A DNA stretch of 64,000 nt from an uncultured Sphingomonadaceae bacterium (GCA_947497455.1 CANMGU010000001.1:124001-188000); one strand, 5' to 3'; numbered from the stretch's first letter, positions 24,643-33,338 are shown. Translations and numbers: made by a program. The notes: generated from the letters alone by a model not told the origin.

Positions 24643-25644
24643 ATGACCGACAACAGACAGTGGCTGATCAATGGACGCCCAAAGGGCCGCGGGCTGGTCG
24701 ATGATGACTTCAAGAAAGTCGTGACACCGGTTCCAGAAGTTGCCGAAGGTCATGTGCTGGTCAAGAATGAGATTCTGGGCTTCGATCCCGCGCAAAAAGG
24801 TTGGATGGAAAATATTGGTGGCTATGTTGCACCAACTGAAATTGGCGAAGTTATGCGGGGGAGTGGTGTTGGCACGGTGGTCGAATCTCGCGATCCGAAA
24901 TTTGCGGCTGGCGACAAGGTCATGGGCATGCTGCGTTGGCAAGACTATGCCATGGTTCCGGGCAACGAACTGAACAAAGTTCCCGATGATGAACTGCTGG
25001 GCGCGAACCTCGGTGCGCTCGGAACAACCGGGATGACTGCGTATTTCGGCCTATTGAAGCATGGCCGACCTCAGCCAGGCGACACATTGGTGGTTTCGGG
25101 TGCCGCAGGTGCAACCGGCTCGATGGTCGGGCAGATTGGTAAGATTGCCGGATGCCGCACTATTGGTATCGCTGGCGGCAAGGAAAAATGCGACTGGTTA
25201 ACCCGGGATGTCGGCTATGATCATGCAATTGATTATAAAAATGAAGATGTCCGCGCGAAGTTGAAAGAGCTTTGCAACCAGTCGATCAATGTCTTTTACG
25301 ACAATGTTGGCGGCAGCATATTGAATGATGCACTATCGCATATCGCGATGCATGCACGCGTCGTGATTTGCGGCGGTATTTCTCGCTATGAAAAAGGCGA
25401 TATGCCAGCTGGACCGGAAAATTATTTCAATCTGATCTTCAAGCGCGGAACGATGTCGGGATTTATCGTCCTTGATTATATGAGCGAATATCCCGAAGCG
25501 CAAAAACGGATGCGTCAGTGGATCAAGGAAGGCAAAATCACTTTCAAAGAAGATATTCAGGAGGGTTTTGACAATATCCCCGATACATTGAAGCGGCTAT
25601 TTGCCGGCCAGAATTTCGGTAAGCAAATGCTGCGACTGGATTGA
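24643..25644 (+). CDS. NADPH-dependent MDR enone/alkenal reductase (curcumin-reductase type)
   Basis: 333 aa from the ATG at 24643 (GGGAGAAGATA upstream). This is a zinc-less medium-chain reductase of the leukotriene-B4/prostaglandin-reductase group: ILGFDPAQKGWMEN near the N-terminus, GTTGMTAYFGLL, and the nucleotide-binding VVSGAAGATGSMVGQIGKIA followed by GCRTIGIAGG. FYDNVGGSILNDAL and KRGTMSGFIVLDY are family hallmarks. It would reduce an alpha,beta-double bond conjugated to a carbonyl in the cytoplasm, consistent with reduction of a cyclic enone. A paralogue lies at 32305-33327. Confidence 0.9.
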   Translation: MTDNRQWLINGRPKGRGLVDDDFKKVVTPVPEVAEGHVLVKNEILGFDPAQKGWMENIGGYVAPTEIGEVMRGSGVGTVVESRDPKFAAGDKVMGMLRWQDYAMVPGNELNKVPDDELLGANLGALGTTGMTAYFGLLKHGRPQPGDTLVVSGAAGATGSMVGQIGKIAGCRTIGIAGGKEKCDWLTRDVGYDHAIDYKNEDVRAKLKELCNQSINVFYDNVGGSILNDALSHIAMHARVVICGGISRYEKGDMPAGPENYFNLIFKRGTMSGFIVLDYMSEYPEAQKRMRQWIKEGKITFKEDIQEGFDNIPDTLKRLFAGQNFGKQMLRLD

Positions 25645-25741
25645 GGCGCTATTGGGCTGGTTCTTCTTTCAGGCTAACTAATTGCGCAGTGCCAGCGCTT
25701 CGCCGTCTGCAATATGACTGTTTGATTACGAGAGGCAAATT

Positions 25742-26953
25742 ATGAGCGATCTGGAACAATTTCGCGCTGAAACACGGGCTTGGTTGGCAGAAAACTGCCC
25801 GGAAGAGATGCGTGACGGTGACATTACAGCAGAGAATCAATGCTGGGGTGGCCGTCAATGGGAGTTCCAGTCCGATGCCCAGAAACGCTGGTTCGAAGCT
25901 GCGTTAGCTAAAGGCTATACGGTTCCTACCTGGCCCAAGGAATATGGCGGTGCTGGGTTATCAGCGGACGAGGCGAAAATCCTAACGGAAGAGCGTGATC
26001 GGATCAATGCGCGTAAGCCGCTGAGCAATTTCGGTATATCGATGCTCGGCCCTGCTTTGCTAGCTTTTGGTACACACGAACAAAAATTAATGCATTTGGG
26101 GGCTATTGCACGCGGCGAAATTCGTTGGTGCCAGGGCTATTCGGAACCGGGTGCTGGATCCGACCTGGCTTCGCTTAAGACCAAATGTGAAGATAAGGGC
26201 GATCACTGGCTCATCAACGGCCAGAAAATCTGGACGTCCAATGCCGATATTTCTGACTGGATCTTCTGTCTGGTTCGCACCGATTTTGATGCTCCGAAAC
26301 ATAAGGGCATTACCTTCATCCTGATCGATATGGCGACTGAGGGGATTAGCGTAAAGCCGATCATCCTTATCTCGGGGCATTCGCCCTTTTGCGAGACTTT
26401 CTTTGACGATGTGAAAGTACCGAAAGCTTACGGCGACGATAATCTCTCGGTTGTTGGCGAGGTTAATCGCGGCTGGGATGTGGCGAAAAACCTGCTGGTT
26501 CATGAGCGGGGTATGTTGGGTACGATGTCGCCGCTGCGGGGCGCTACCGGGCCCGAAAATCTGGGCGGTTATGCTGCAGGCGAAATCGGCGTCGATGCAA
26601 CTGGGCGTTTGGATGACCCATCCTTGCGGCAAAAGATTGCGCAAGCCGAAATTGATGACTGGGCCTATAACCTGACAGTCGAACGTTTGAATGACGAGGC
26701 CAATGCCGGAAATGGATTGGGCGCAAAATCGTCCATGTTGAAATATACGGCGTCTGAACTGACCAAGAAGGGCAGTCAGCTGCGCATGGATATTGCCGGA
26801 ACCGATGCCGCGACCATTGGGCCTGATGGCATCGAATATGGCAGCCTGGCCAATACGTGGCTCTATAACCGCGCTTATTCCATCCTTGGCGGCACGACCG
26901 AGGTTCAACTCAACATCATTTCCAAGCGCGTCTTGGAATTGCCCAGCGCATAA
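25742..26953 (+). CDS. acyl-CoA dehydrogenase, first of an adjacent pair
   Basis: 403 aa. ACAD-fold landmarks are KEYGGAGLSADEAKIL, CQGYSEPGAGSDLASLKTKC (FAD-binding strand), NGQKIWTSNADISDW and, at the C-terminus, SILGGTTEVQLNIISKRVLE. The C-terminal EGT-type position of the catalytic Glu reads GGT, so the base must be elsewhere or supplied by its partner. Fourteen bases separate it from a second, dissimilar ACAD. Such unequal neighbours are known to form alpha2beta2 heteromers on steroid side-chain CoA esters (ChsE1-ChsE2 type); this assignment is an inference from arrangement. Confidence 0.92.
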   Translation: MSDLEQFRAETRAWLAENCPEEMRDGDITAENQCWGGRQWEFQSDAQKRWFEAALAKGYTVPTWPKEYGGAGLSADEAKILTEERDRINARKPLSNFGISMLGPALLAFGTHEQKLMHLGAIARGEIRWCQGYSEPGAGSDLASLKTKCEDKGDHWLINGQKIWTSNADISDWIFCLVRTDFDAPKHKGITFILIDMATEGISVKPIILISGHSPFCETFFDDVKVPKAYGDDNLSVVGEVNRGWDVAKNLLVHERGMLGTMSPLRGATGPENLGGYAAGEIGVDATGRLDDPSLRQKIAQAEIDDWAYNLTVERLNDEANAGNGLGAKSSMLKYTASELTKKGSQLRMDIAGTDAATIGPDGIEYGSLANTWLYNRAYSILGGTTEVQLNIISKRVLELPSA

Positions 26954-26967
26954 AAGGCGAGATAGAT

Positions 26968-28107
26968 ATGTCCCTAATTCTCACCGAAGAACAGGAAATG
27001 CTGCAAGATGCGGCCAACGGTTTTTTGACTGAAAATGCACCCGTTACTGCGTTTCGTGAGATCAGGGATAGTAAGAATCCAGATGGCTTTTGTAGGGATT
27101 TGTGGAAAGAAATGGCCGATATGGGCTGGGCCGGAATCATTGTGAATGAGGAGTTTGGCGGCAGCGAATTTGGTTATGTCGGCGCGGGCGTTCTCGCCGA
27201 GCAGATGGGTCGAAACCTCACCGCATCTCCGTTTTTCTCGACTTCTGTTTTGGGTGCGACCGCGGTTCAGCGTTATGGCACAGACAAGCAGAAAGAGCAG
27301 CATCTGGGTTCGATTTGTGATGGTTCCACTCTCTTCGCATTGGCCGTCGACGAAGGGCCGCGCCACCGGCCTGAGCATATCGAGTTTGCCGCTACGCCGC
27401 ATGGTAACGGCTACAAGTTATCCGGTACCAAGACCTTTGTTGCTGATGGTCATGTCGCCAATAAACTGATTATCGCGGCCCGCACATCGGGTGAAGCCAA
27501 TGACCCATCGGGTATTACATTGTTCCTGGTCGATGCAGATGCCGAAGAGATTGAGCGTGCTCACACCCCCATGATCGACAGTCGCAATGCTGCCAATATC
27601 AAGGTTGATGGCCTGGAGGTCACCGGTGATGATATATTGGGTGAGGTTGATGGCGGCTATGAAGCGCTTGAAGGCATATTGTCAGCAGGGCGCGCCGTAT
27701 TGGGTGCCGAAATGTCAGGATCGTCGCAACAGGCTTTTGCGATTACCACTGACTATCTGAAAGAGCGTGAGCAATTTGGCCAGAAAATCGGTTCGTTCCA
27801 GGGGCTACAGCACCGCGCGGCCCATCTCGCGACTGAGATCGAGATGACCAAATCGGCGGTCCTGAAATCGCTCCAATTGCTCGACGATGATTTCGAAAGC
27901 GCATCGGCCACCTGCTCCATGGCGAAAGCCAAATCGGGTATGACCGCCCAGCTGTCCACTCAAGAAGCAATTCAGATGCATGGTGGCATTGGCGTAACCG
28001 ACGAATATGATGTTGGGCTCTATTTCAAGCGTGTACATGTCGCGCAGCAAATGTTTGGCGACGCTGGTTTCCATGCGGATCGGTTGGCGAAGCGCTCCGG
28101 CTATTGA
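26968..28107 (+). CDS. acyl-CoA dehydrogenase, second of an adjacent pair
   Basis: 379 aa. It begins MSLILTEEQEMLQDAANGFL and has EEFGGSEFGYVGAGVLAEQM, LSGTKTFVADGHVANKLIIA and the ACAD C-terminal helices (IQMHGGIGVTDEYDVGLYFK, with MFGDAGFHADRL at the end). The region usually DEPA/EPGSGSD is DEGPRHRPEH, so part of the FAD or substrate site is altered relative to the first subunit. The canonical Glu in the C-terminal motif is absent. Together with the preceding gene it most likely forms a heteromeric enzyme in which the subunits share one active site. Confidence 0.9.
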   Translation: MSLILTEEQEMLQDAANGFLTENAPVTAFREIRDSKNPDGFCRDLWKEMADMGWAGIIVNEEFGGSEFGYVGAGVLAEQMGRNLTASPFFSTSVLGATAVQRYGTDKQKEQHLGSICDGSTLFALAVDEGPRHRPEHIEFAATPHGNGYKLSGTKTFVADGHVANKLIIAARTSGEANDPSGITLFLVDADAEEIERAHTPMIDSRNAANIKVDGLEVTGDDILGEVDGGYEALEGILSAGRAVLGAEMSGSSQQAFAITTDYLKEREQFGQKIGSFQGLQHRAAHLATEIEMTKSAVLKSLQLLDDDFESASATCSMAKAKSGMTAQLSTQEAIQMHGGIGVTDEYDVGLYFKRVHVAQQMFGDAGFHADRLAKRSGY

Positions 28108-28123
28108 GTGATTAAGGAGCGAT

Positions 28124-28504
28124 CTAACCTTCGCTCATTATAATATTGGATGGGCCAAAATGCGCCGTCATTTTTTCTACTTTACCGGCTTCATCAAATT
28201 CAAAAATATCGATCACTTCGACGATCAGGACTTTGCCATCCCCTTGACCAATCTCAGCACGAAAAGGAAAGGCCGCCGTCTTTGCGCTTATTCTAATACT
28301 GTCGGTCAGTTCAACTTTCGCACCGCCAGAAAAAGCATTTTGATAAAAGGTCAGGATATCGTTGCCCGTTTTTGGTTCGGTGCCAGCAGGATCCTCCACC
28401 GCGGCATTCCCCGCATAAAGATCCATCACTGCATGCATGTCACCGGCATTAATCGCCGTCAGATAGCGGTTGACGATATCGGTTATATGTTCGGGTGTTG
28501 GCAT
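28124..28504 (-). CDS. ksi: steroid delta-isomerase (ketosteroid isomerase)
   Basis: 126 aa from the ATG at 28504 (GAAAGGAAG upstream). The N-terminus MPTPEHITDIVNRYLTAINA resembles the Comamonas testosteroni enzyme closely. The three catalytic residues fall at the same numbers: Tyr14 in NRYLT, Asp38 in VEDPAGTEP, and Asp99 in EVIDIFEF. The length also matches (125 in Comamonas). The enzyme moves a C5-C6 double bond into conjugation with the 3-ketone via a dienolate held by Tyr/Asp. It is divergent from a hydroxysteroid-dehydrogenase-like SDR and convergent with the paired ACADs. This is the strongest single pointer to a steroid substrate. Homology is by memory of the family sequence, not by a search. 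Confidence 0.88.
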   Translation of the reverse strand: MPTPEHITDIVNRYLTAINAGDMHAVMDLYAGNAAVEDPAGTEPKTGNDILTFYQNAFSGGAKVELTDSIRISAKTAAFPFRAEIGQGDGKVLIVEVIDIFEFDEAGKVEKMTAHFGPSNIIMSEG

Positions 28505-28597
28505 CGGGCTTCCTTTCTGAAGAACAAGATGAATAATAGAGGCGTGCGGCACAAACCGGCGTCTCCCTAATTTGATAGGGATTTGAGGAGAGATGAT

Positions 28598-29368
28598 ATG
28601 ACAAGGCGGCTGCAAGGGAAAACGGCGATTATCACCGGCGGTGCATCCGGCATCGGCGCTGCTATGGTGAAGCGCTTTGCAGAAGAGGGCGCGAAAATAC
28701 TCTCTACCGACGTCCAGGTGGATCTCGGCCAAAAGGTTGCCGATGAGGCCGGCGCGCTTTTCGTTGAGCAGGATGTCTCGGAAGAATCAGGTTGGCAGCA
28801 GGTGGTGGCTAAGGCACAATCAGAATTTGGTCGTCTCGATATCCTTGTCAATAATGCGGGAATCGTTGCGGCTAAGTCGATTGAGGATATTGATCTGGAA
28901 AGCTGGCACCATTTGCTGGGCATCAATCTGACCGGCGTGATGCTGGGCTGTCAGAATGCGATCAAGGCGATGAAGCAAAATCCAGATGGGTCATCCGGTT
29001 CGATCATAAATATCGCCTCGACATCTGCTTTTACTGCACTTCCGGGAGACGTAACTTACACTGCTTCCAAAAGTGCTGTTCGAATGTTGACGCGATCAGT
29101 GGCTGTGCACTGCGCGCAATCCGGACTCAACATTCGCTGCAACAATATCGTTCCGGGCGGGACCCATACCGGGATTATCGATGCCGCCAAACAGGTCGTA
29201 CCGGATATTTATGACCGGGTCGCCGCCATGTCACCTATGAACCGCATGGGCGAAGGCGCAGACATGGCCGGGGCAGCGGTCTATCTGGCCAGCGAAGATG
29301 CGGCTTTCGTGACCGGTAGCGACTTGCTGGTCGACGGGGGTATGCTCGCTGTTCATCCCGGCTATTAA
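28598..29368 (+). CDS. SDR, 3beta/17beta-hydroxysteroid-dehydrogenase-like
   Basis: 256 aa from the ATG at 28598, after GAGGAG. It opens MTRRLQGKTAIITGGASGIG, very like the Comamonas 3beta/17beta-HSD start. ILVNNAGIVAAKSIEDIDLE, the catalytic Ser of NIASTSAF, and Tyr-x-x-x-Lys in VTYTASKSAV are all intact. DLLVDGGMLAVHPGY closes the protein. It would oxidise a ring hydroxyl with NAD. It is transcribed divergently from the ketosteroid isomerase, which acts on the 3-keto product of such an enzyme; the two are a natural pair (inference). Confidence 0.88.
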   Translation: MTRRLQGKTAIITGGASGIGAAMVKRFAEEGAKILSTDVQVDLGQKVADEAGALFVEQDVSEESGWQQVVAKAQSEFGRLDILVNNAGIVAAKSIEDIDLESWHHLLGINLTGVMLGCQNAIKAMKQNPDGSSGSIINIASTSAFTALPGDVTYTASKSAVRMLTRSVAVHCAQSGLNIRCNNIVPGGTHTGIIDAAKQVVPDIYDRVAAMSPMNRMGEGADMAGAAVYLASEDAAFVTGSDLLVDGGMLAVHPGY

Positions 29369-29446
29369 ACTACCAACCTAGCCGTTTTGCCAGTTATTGA
29401 GCCGGATGCTTTGGCCTAATGTCGCCAGCAATAAAGGAGAGGGTGA

Positions 29447-29854
29447 ATGAACGCGCAGCCAATTGCAGATAATCTGTTCACTGACGACAATATGACCGCA
29501 CTGGTCGGCGCGCGGAACAAGCAGACGGGACATATATCTTTCCCGCTGCCGCTAACGCCAAATGAGAATATCGAGCCGATAGCTCTGGCGAGCCGGGGAA
29601 CCGTTTGGACCTATACCGTGCAGCGGTTTCCGCCCAAAACACCTTATGCGGGACCGGCAGATCCTGAGAATTTTAAGCCCTATATCGTGGCCTACGTCTC
29701 TCTTCCGGGACAAACCATGGTGGAATCGCGGTTGACCGGCATAGAGCCGGAAGATGTCGAAATCGGAATGGAAGTAGAGCTGACCGCAATCCCGCTGGAC
29801 CCGGATGCTCCCGTCGATGAGCGAGTTATGATCCACGCTTTCCAGCCAGTTTGA
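29447..29854 (+). CDS. DUF35 OB-fold protein without zinc-ribbon cysteines
   Basis: 135 aa. The C-terminal OB-fold of DUF35/ChsH2-type proteins is seen in SRGTVWTYTVQRFPPKTPYA, followed by PYIVAYVSLPGQTMVESRLT and GIEPEDVEIGMEVELTAI. The N-terminal rubredoxin-like ribbon that usually holds four Cys is present only as LVGARNKQTGHISFPLPL and contains no cysteine, so it cannot bind zinc in the usual way. Twelve bases separate it from a thiolase-like gene. In steroid degradation such pairs form the aldolase that removes the side chain as propionyl-CoA or acetyl-CoA; that role is inferred here. Confidence 0.85.
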   Translation: MNAQPIADNLFTDDNMTALVGARNKQTGHISFPLPLTPNENIEPIALASRGTVWTYTVQRFPPKTPYAGPADPENFKPYIVAYVSLPGQTMVESRLTGIEPEDVEIGMEVELTAIPLDPDAPVDERVMIHAFQPV

Positions 29855-29866
29855 GGAGATATTGAG

Positions 29867-31012
29867 ATGAGCGACGTATGTATAGTAGGCGCGGGTATTC
29901 ATCCCTTTGGCCGGACCGAAGGCCGTGATGGTATGGACCAGGGCGTCTACGCCGTAAAGCAGGCCTTGGCCGATACTGGCATAGCCTGGGAAGATGTTGA
30001 GTTTGCTTTTGGCGGCTCGGCTGCCTCTGGCGCTGCTGATACCATGGTGTCGAAGCTGGGGTTGACCGGCATTCAGTTTATCAATGTTTCCAATGGCTGC
30101 GCAACCGGGGGCTCGGCTCTTAATGCGGCGGCCAGTGCAATCAAATCGGGTGAGTATGAGATCGGTATGGCGGTTGGCTTTGACAAGCATCCCCGCGGCG
30201 CGTTTAACGCGGACCCGTCCGCCTATGGCCTGCCCAACTGGTATGGTGAAGCCGGCTATATGCTAACAACGCAATTTTTTGGCGCGAAGATCATGCGCTA
30301 TCTGCATGAGAATGGTTTGAGCCGGGAAGCATTGGGACGGGTTTCGGAAAAAGCGTTCCGCAATGGTGCCAAGACCGACCATGCCTGGCGGCGCAGCGAA
30401 GTGGATCTCGAAACTATCATGAATGCGCCGATGATCAGTGACCCGCTGAACAAATATATGTTCTGTTCGCCCGCTGAGGGTGCTGTGGCTCTGATCCTCG
30501 CAAGCGAGAAAAAAGCGAAGGAACTGGGCGGACCGATGATCCGGCTGAAAACATCTGTCATGCGCACGCGGCCTCCGGGATCTTTTGAGGTTTTTGCGGC
30601 TTCCATCGACAATGAGCGCGGCGGGACTGCGACAGAAATCGCAGCCAAAGCGGCCTTCGAACAGGCAGGAATGGGCCCGGAAGATATTGATGTCGCCCAG
30701 CTCCAGGATACCGAGTCCGGCGCCGAAATCATGCACATGGCGGAAAATGGCTTTTGCCCCCATGGTGATCAGGAAAAATGGCTGATCGAGGGCCGGACCG
30801 AGATAAACGGGGCCTTGCCGGTTAATACCGATGGCGGCTGTCTGGCATGTGGTGAGCCCATTGGTGCTTCCGGCCTGCGGCAAGTCTATGAAAATGTCGC
30901 TCAACTGCGTGGCACCGCAGGCGAAAGGCAAGTTCCCGGTGACCCGAAAACTGCTTACACGCAGGTCTATGGCGCACCGGGTGTCTCGGCTGTGACGATT
31001 TTGCAGCGTTGA
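29867..31012 (+). CDS. thiolase/lipid-transfer-protein-like enzyme, candidate steroid aldolase subunit
   Basis: 381 aa. The thiolase fold has its nucleophile-type Cys78 in FINVSNGCATGGSALN. In the C-terminal NTDGGCLACGEPIGASGLRQ the canonical GHP histidine is replaced by Glu330, while Cys325 and Cys328 are present. Loss of that His suggests the enzyme is not a standard biosynthetic or degradative thiolase. Ltp2-type proteins with DUF35 partners cleave C-C bonds by retro-aldol chemistry. The adjacent DUF35 gene and downstream ACAD support a side-chain or ring-cleavage step acting on a CoA ester. Confidence 0.85.
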   Translation: MSDVCIVGAGIHPFGRTEGRDGMDQGVYAVKQALADTGIAWEDVEFAFGGSAASGAADTMVSKLGLTGIQFINVSNGCATGGSALNAAASAIKSGEYEIGMAVGFDKHPRGAFNADPSAYGLPNWYGEAGYMLTTQFFGAKIMRYLHENGLSREALGRVSEKAFRNGAKTDHAWRRSEVDLETIMNAPMISDPLNKYMFCSPAEGAVALILASEKKAKELGGPMIRLKTSVMRTRPPGSFEVFAASIDNERGGTATEIAAKAAFEQAGMGPEDIDVAQLQDTESGAEIMHMAENGFCPHGDQEKWLIEGRTEINGALPVNTDGGCLACGEPIGASGLRQVYENVAQLRGTAGERQVPGDPKTAYTQVYGAPGVSAVTILQR

Positions 31013-31022
31013 ATTTTACTAA

Positions 31023-31108
31023 TTTCGTCATGCTGAACTTGTTTCAGTATCTCCAGAGAGTTTAGATTATACCGGCTGAGATCCTGAATCGAGTTCAGGA
31101 TGACGAAA
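31023..31108. repeat. REP/BIME-like intergenic inverted repeat
   Basis: The left arm 31023-31052 (TTTCGTCATGCTGAACTTGT...) and the reverse complement of 31079-31108 agree at about 26 of 30 positions. Each arm is itself imperfectly palindromic (CCTGAA-N5-TTCAGG in the right arm). It fills nearly the whole gap between two co-directional genes, and the CGTCATnCTGAA type is common in sphingomonad intergenic regions (recollection). It may affect mRNA stability or termination between thiolase and ACAD. Confidence 0.75.
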
Positions 31109-31126
31109 CTCTGAAAGGACCATTTC

Positions 31127-32290
31127 TTGAACCACGAAATCAGCGCCGAAGCTCGGACGATCGCCGATAAAGTCGAAGCCTTCGTCCGCGATAAAATATT
31201 CGCCTACGAGAAAGATCCACGCTGCGAAGACCACGGACCGACCGATGAACTGGTACAGGAGATGCGGGCCTTGGCTAAAGAGGCCGGTGTCCTGACGCCG
31301 CATATTCGTGAAGATGGCAGCCATCTGACTCATCTCGAAACGGCTTTGGTATTACGCAAGTCCGGCCTGTCGCCGCTCGGTCCGCTGGCGGTCAACACTT
31401 TCGCACCGGATGAAGGCAATATGTACCTGCTCGGCAAATGCGCTTCACCGGAACAGAAAGAGCATTTCCTCAAACCGCTGGTGGAAGGCGTTACCCGATC
31501 AGCCTTCTTCATGACCGAACCGGCCAGTGAAAATGGTGCCGGCTCTGACCCGATGATGATGCAGACCACTGCCAAGCCAGACGGCAACCACTGGGTCATC
31601 AATGGTCGCAAGACCTTCATCACCGGAGCCAAAGGTGCAACGGTCGGGATCGTCATGGCGAAGTCTGATGATGGTGCCTGCATGTTCCTTGTCGATCTAC
31701 CCGATCCGGCAATTACCATCGAACGGGTTCTTGATACGATCGACAGTTCCATGCCCGGCAGCCATTCGGTGGTGAATATCGATAACTTGCGCGTGCCTGC
31801 TGACCAAATGCTTGGCGAAAGCGGTGAGGGATTCAAATATGCGCAGGTCCGTCTGGCGCCAGCGCGGCTCACCCATTGTATGCGCTGGCTCGGCTGCTGT
31901 GACCGGGCGCAGGAAATAGCCACCGACTATGCTTGCAAACGAATGGCCTTTGGCAAGCCGTTGGTTGATCATGAAGGCGTCGGCTTCATGTTGGCGGAAA
32001 ACCAGATTGACCTGAAACAGGCGGAGCTGATGATCGACTGGTGCGCGCGAGTGCTCGACACCGGCGATATTGGCACGACCGAAAGTTCGATGACCAAGGT
32101 CGCGGTGTCCGAAGCTCTGTTCCGTATCGCTGATAAATGCGTGCAGGTTATGGGCGGCACCGGCCTCAGTCAGGACACCGTCGTTGAGCAGGTCTTTCGC
32201 GAAGTCCGCGCTTTCCGTGTTTATGACGGCCCGACCGAAGTTCATAAATGGTCACTGGCCAAGAAGATTAAGAAATCCCGAAAGGTTTAA
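31127..32290 (+). CDS. acyl-CoA dehydrogenase (ACAD10/11-like)
   Basis: 387 aa, TTG start at 31127 after AAAGGACC. ACAD motifs include RSAFFMTEPASENGAGSDPM, WVINGRKTFITGAKGATVGI and the C-terminal FREVRAFRVYDGPTEVHKWS. An acidic Asp stands at the C-terminal catalytic position (YDGPTE), unlike the two ACADs at 25.7-28.1 kb. It should therefore be a self-sufficient homomeric enzyme introducing an alpha,beta double bond in an acyl-CoA. It is followed by an MDR reductase and an epoxide-hydrolase-like gene in one operon. Confidence 0.92.
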   Translation: MNHEISAEARTIADKVEAFVRDKIFAYEKDPRCEDHGPTDELVQEMRALAKEAGVLTPHIREDGSHLTHLETALVLRKSGLSPLGPLAVNTFAPDEGNMYLLGKCASPEQKEHFLKPLVEGVTRSAFFMTEPASENGAGSDPMMMQTTAKPDGNHWVINGRKTFITGAKGATVGIVMAKSDDGACMFLVDLPDPAITIERVLDTIDSSMPGSHSVVNIDNLRVPADQMLGESGEGFKYAQVRLAPARLTHCMRWLGCCDRAQEIATDYACKRMAFGKPLVDHEGVGFMLAENQIDLKQAELMIDWCARVLDTGDIGTTESSMTKVAVSEALFRIADKCVQVMGGTGLSQDTVVEQVFREVRAFRVYDGPTEVHKWSLAKKIKKSRKV

Positions 32291-32304
32291 ACAGAGGAAA
32301 TTCC

Positions 32305-33327
32305 ATGACCAAGAACCGCAAATTCACTCTTGTCAGTCGCCCTGATGGCGAACCCAAGCCGAGCGATTTCGCGCTGGTTGAGGAAGACTTGCCGGAACTG
32401 GAGGATGGTTCTTTCCTCGTCCGCAATCATTATATCTCGCTCGATCCTGCGCAGCGTGGATGGATGAGTGACGCTGAAAGCTACATGCCGCCCATCCCCT
32501 TGGGCGATGCCGTGCGCGCCAGCGCCGTGGGCCGCGTCCATGCCTCCAAAAATCCCGACTTTCCGGTTGGACAATGGGTTGTCGGATTGGCCGCGATGGA
32601 AGAATATTCGGTGGTTGAGGCGGGCGGGTTTACTGCTCCGGTCGATGCTTCATTGGTGCCATCACCAACCAACTTCCTTTCGGTGCTCGGCGCTGTCGGG
32701 ATGACCGCCTATTTCGGGATGATCGACGACGGCAAGCCTAAAGAGGGCGATACGTTGCTGGTCACGGGCGCAGCAGGCGCAGTCGGATCGCTGGTCGGAC
32801 AGATTGGCAAGATCAAGGGTTGCCGGGTCGTTGGTATCGCTGGCGGTGCCGATAAATGTGCCAAGCTTGTGGATGATTATGGCTTTGACGCTGCGATTGA
32901 TTATCGCGGCAAGAGCCAGGCTGAGCTGGAGGCTGAAATTGCCGCGGCTGCGCCTGACGGTGTCGACATTATCTGGGAGAATGTCGGGGGCATAATCATG
33001 GACGCTGGCATCGCGTCGATCAACGAATATGGCCGAATGGTGCTTTGCGGCTTGATCAGCGAATATAATAGCCCAGAGCCTGTGGGCACGCGCAACTTGT
33101 GGTATCTCATCTCGCGTCAGGCGTCGATCAAAGGCTTTCTGGTCCGTGACTATCCGCCGCGCTTTCCCGAGGGCATTACGCAAATGGGACAGTGGCTCGC
33201 CGAGGGTAAGATCAAGCATGACGAGGATATCGAGAAAGGCATTGAGAACAGCTATGATGCTTTCATGAAGCTGTTCTCCGGCGGCAATCAAGGTAAGCTG
33301 ATTTTAGACGTTTCGCCTGAGGCGTAA
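32305..33327 (+). CDS. NADPH-dependent MDR enone reductase (second copy)
   Basis: 340 aa, ATG 14 bases after the ACAD stop. It carries the same landmarks as the copy at 24643: HYISLDPAQRGWMSDAESYM, VGMTAYFGMIDDGKPKEGD, VTGAAGAVGSLVGQIGKIKG, WENVGGIIMDAGI and SIKGFLVRDYPPRF. The two proteins are clearly paralogues with different flanks. It would reduce a conjugated C=C bond; having two suggests different ring positions or intermediates. Confidence 0.9.
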   Translation: MTKNRKFTLVSRPDGEPKPSDFALVEEDLPELEDGSFLVRNHYISLDPAQRGWMSDAESYMPPIPLGDAVRASAVGRVHASKNPDFPVGQWVVGLAAMEEYSVVEAGGFTAPVDASLVPSPTNFLSVLGAVGMTAYFGMIDDGKPKEGDTLLVTGAAGAVGSLVGQIGKIKGCRVVGIAGGADKCAKLVDDYGFDAAIDYRGKSQAELEAEIAAAAPDGVDIIWENVGGIIMDAGIASINEYGRMVLCGLISEYNSPEPVGTRNLWYLISRQASIKGFLVRDYPPRFPEGITQMGQWLAEGKIKHDEDIEKGIENSYDAFMKLFSGGNQGKLILDVSPEA

Positions 33328-33338
33328 GGAGTTTCACT

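Noticed and set aside
26087..26908. 273-codon minus-strand open frame opposite the first ACAD
   Set aside because: It is fully antisense to a strongly supported acyl-CoA dehydrogenase, has low-complexity composition and no recognisable domain or ribosome-binding site.
32662..33291. 209-codon minus-strand open frame opposite the second MDR gene
   Set aside because: It is antisense to a clear reductase gene with intact motifs, and the translation matches no known family.
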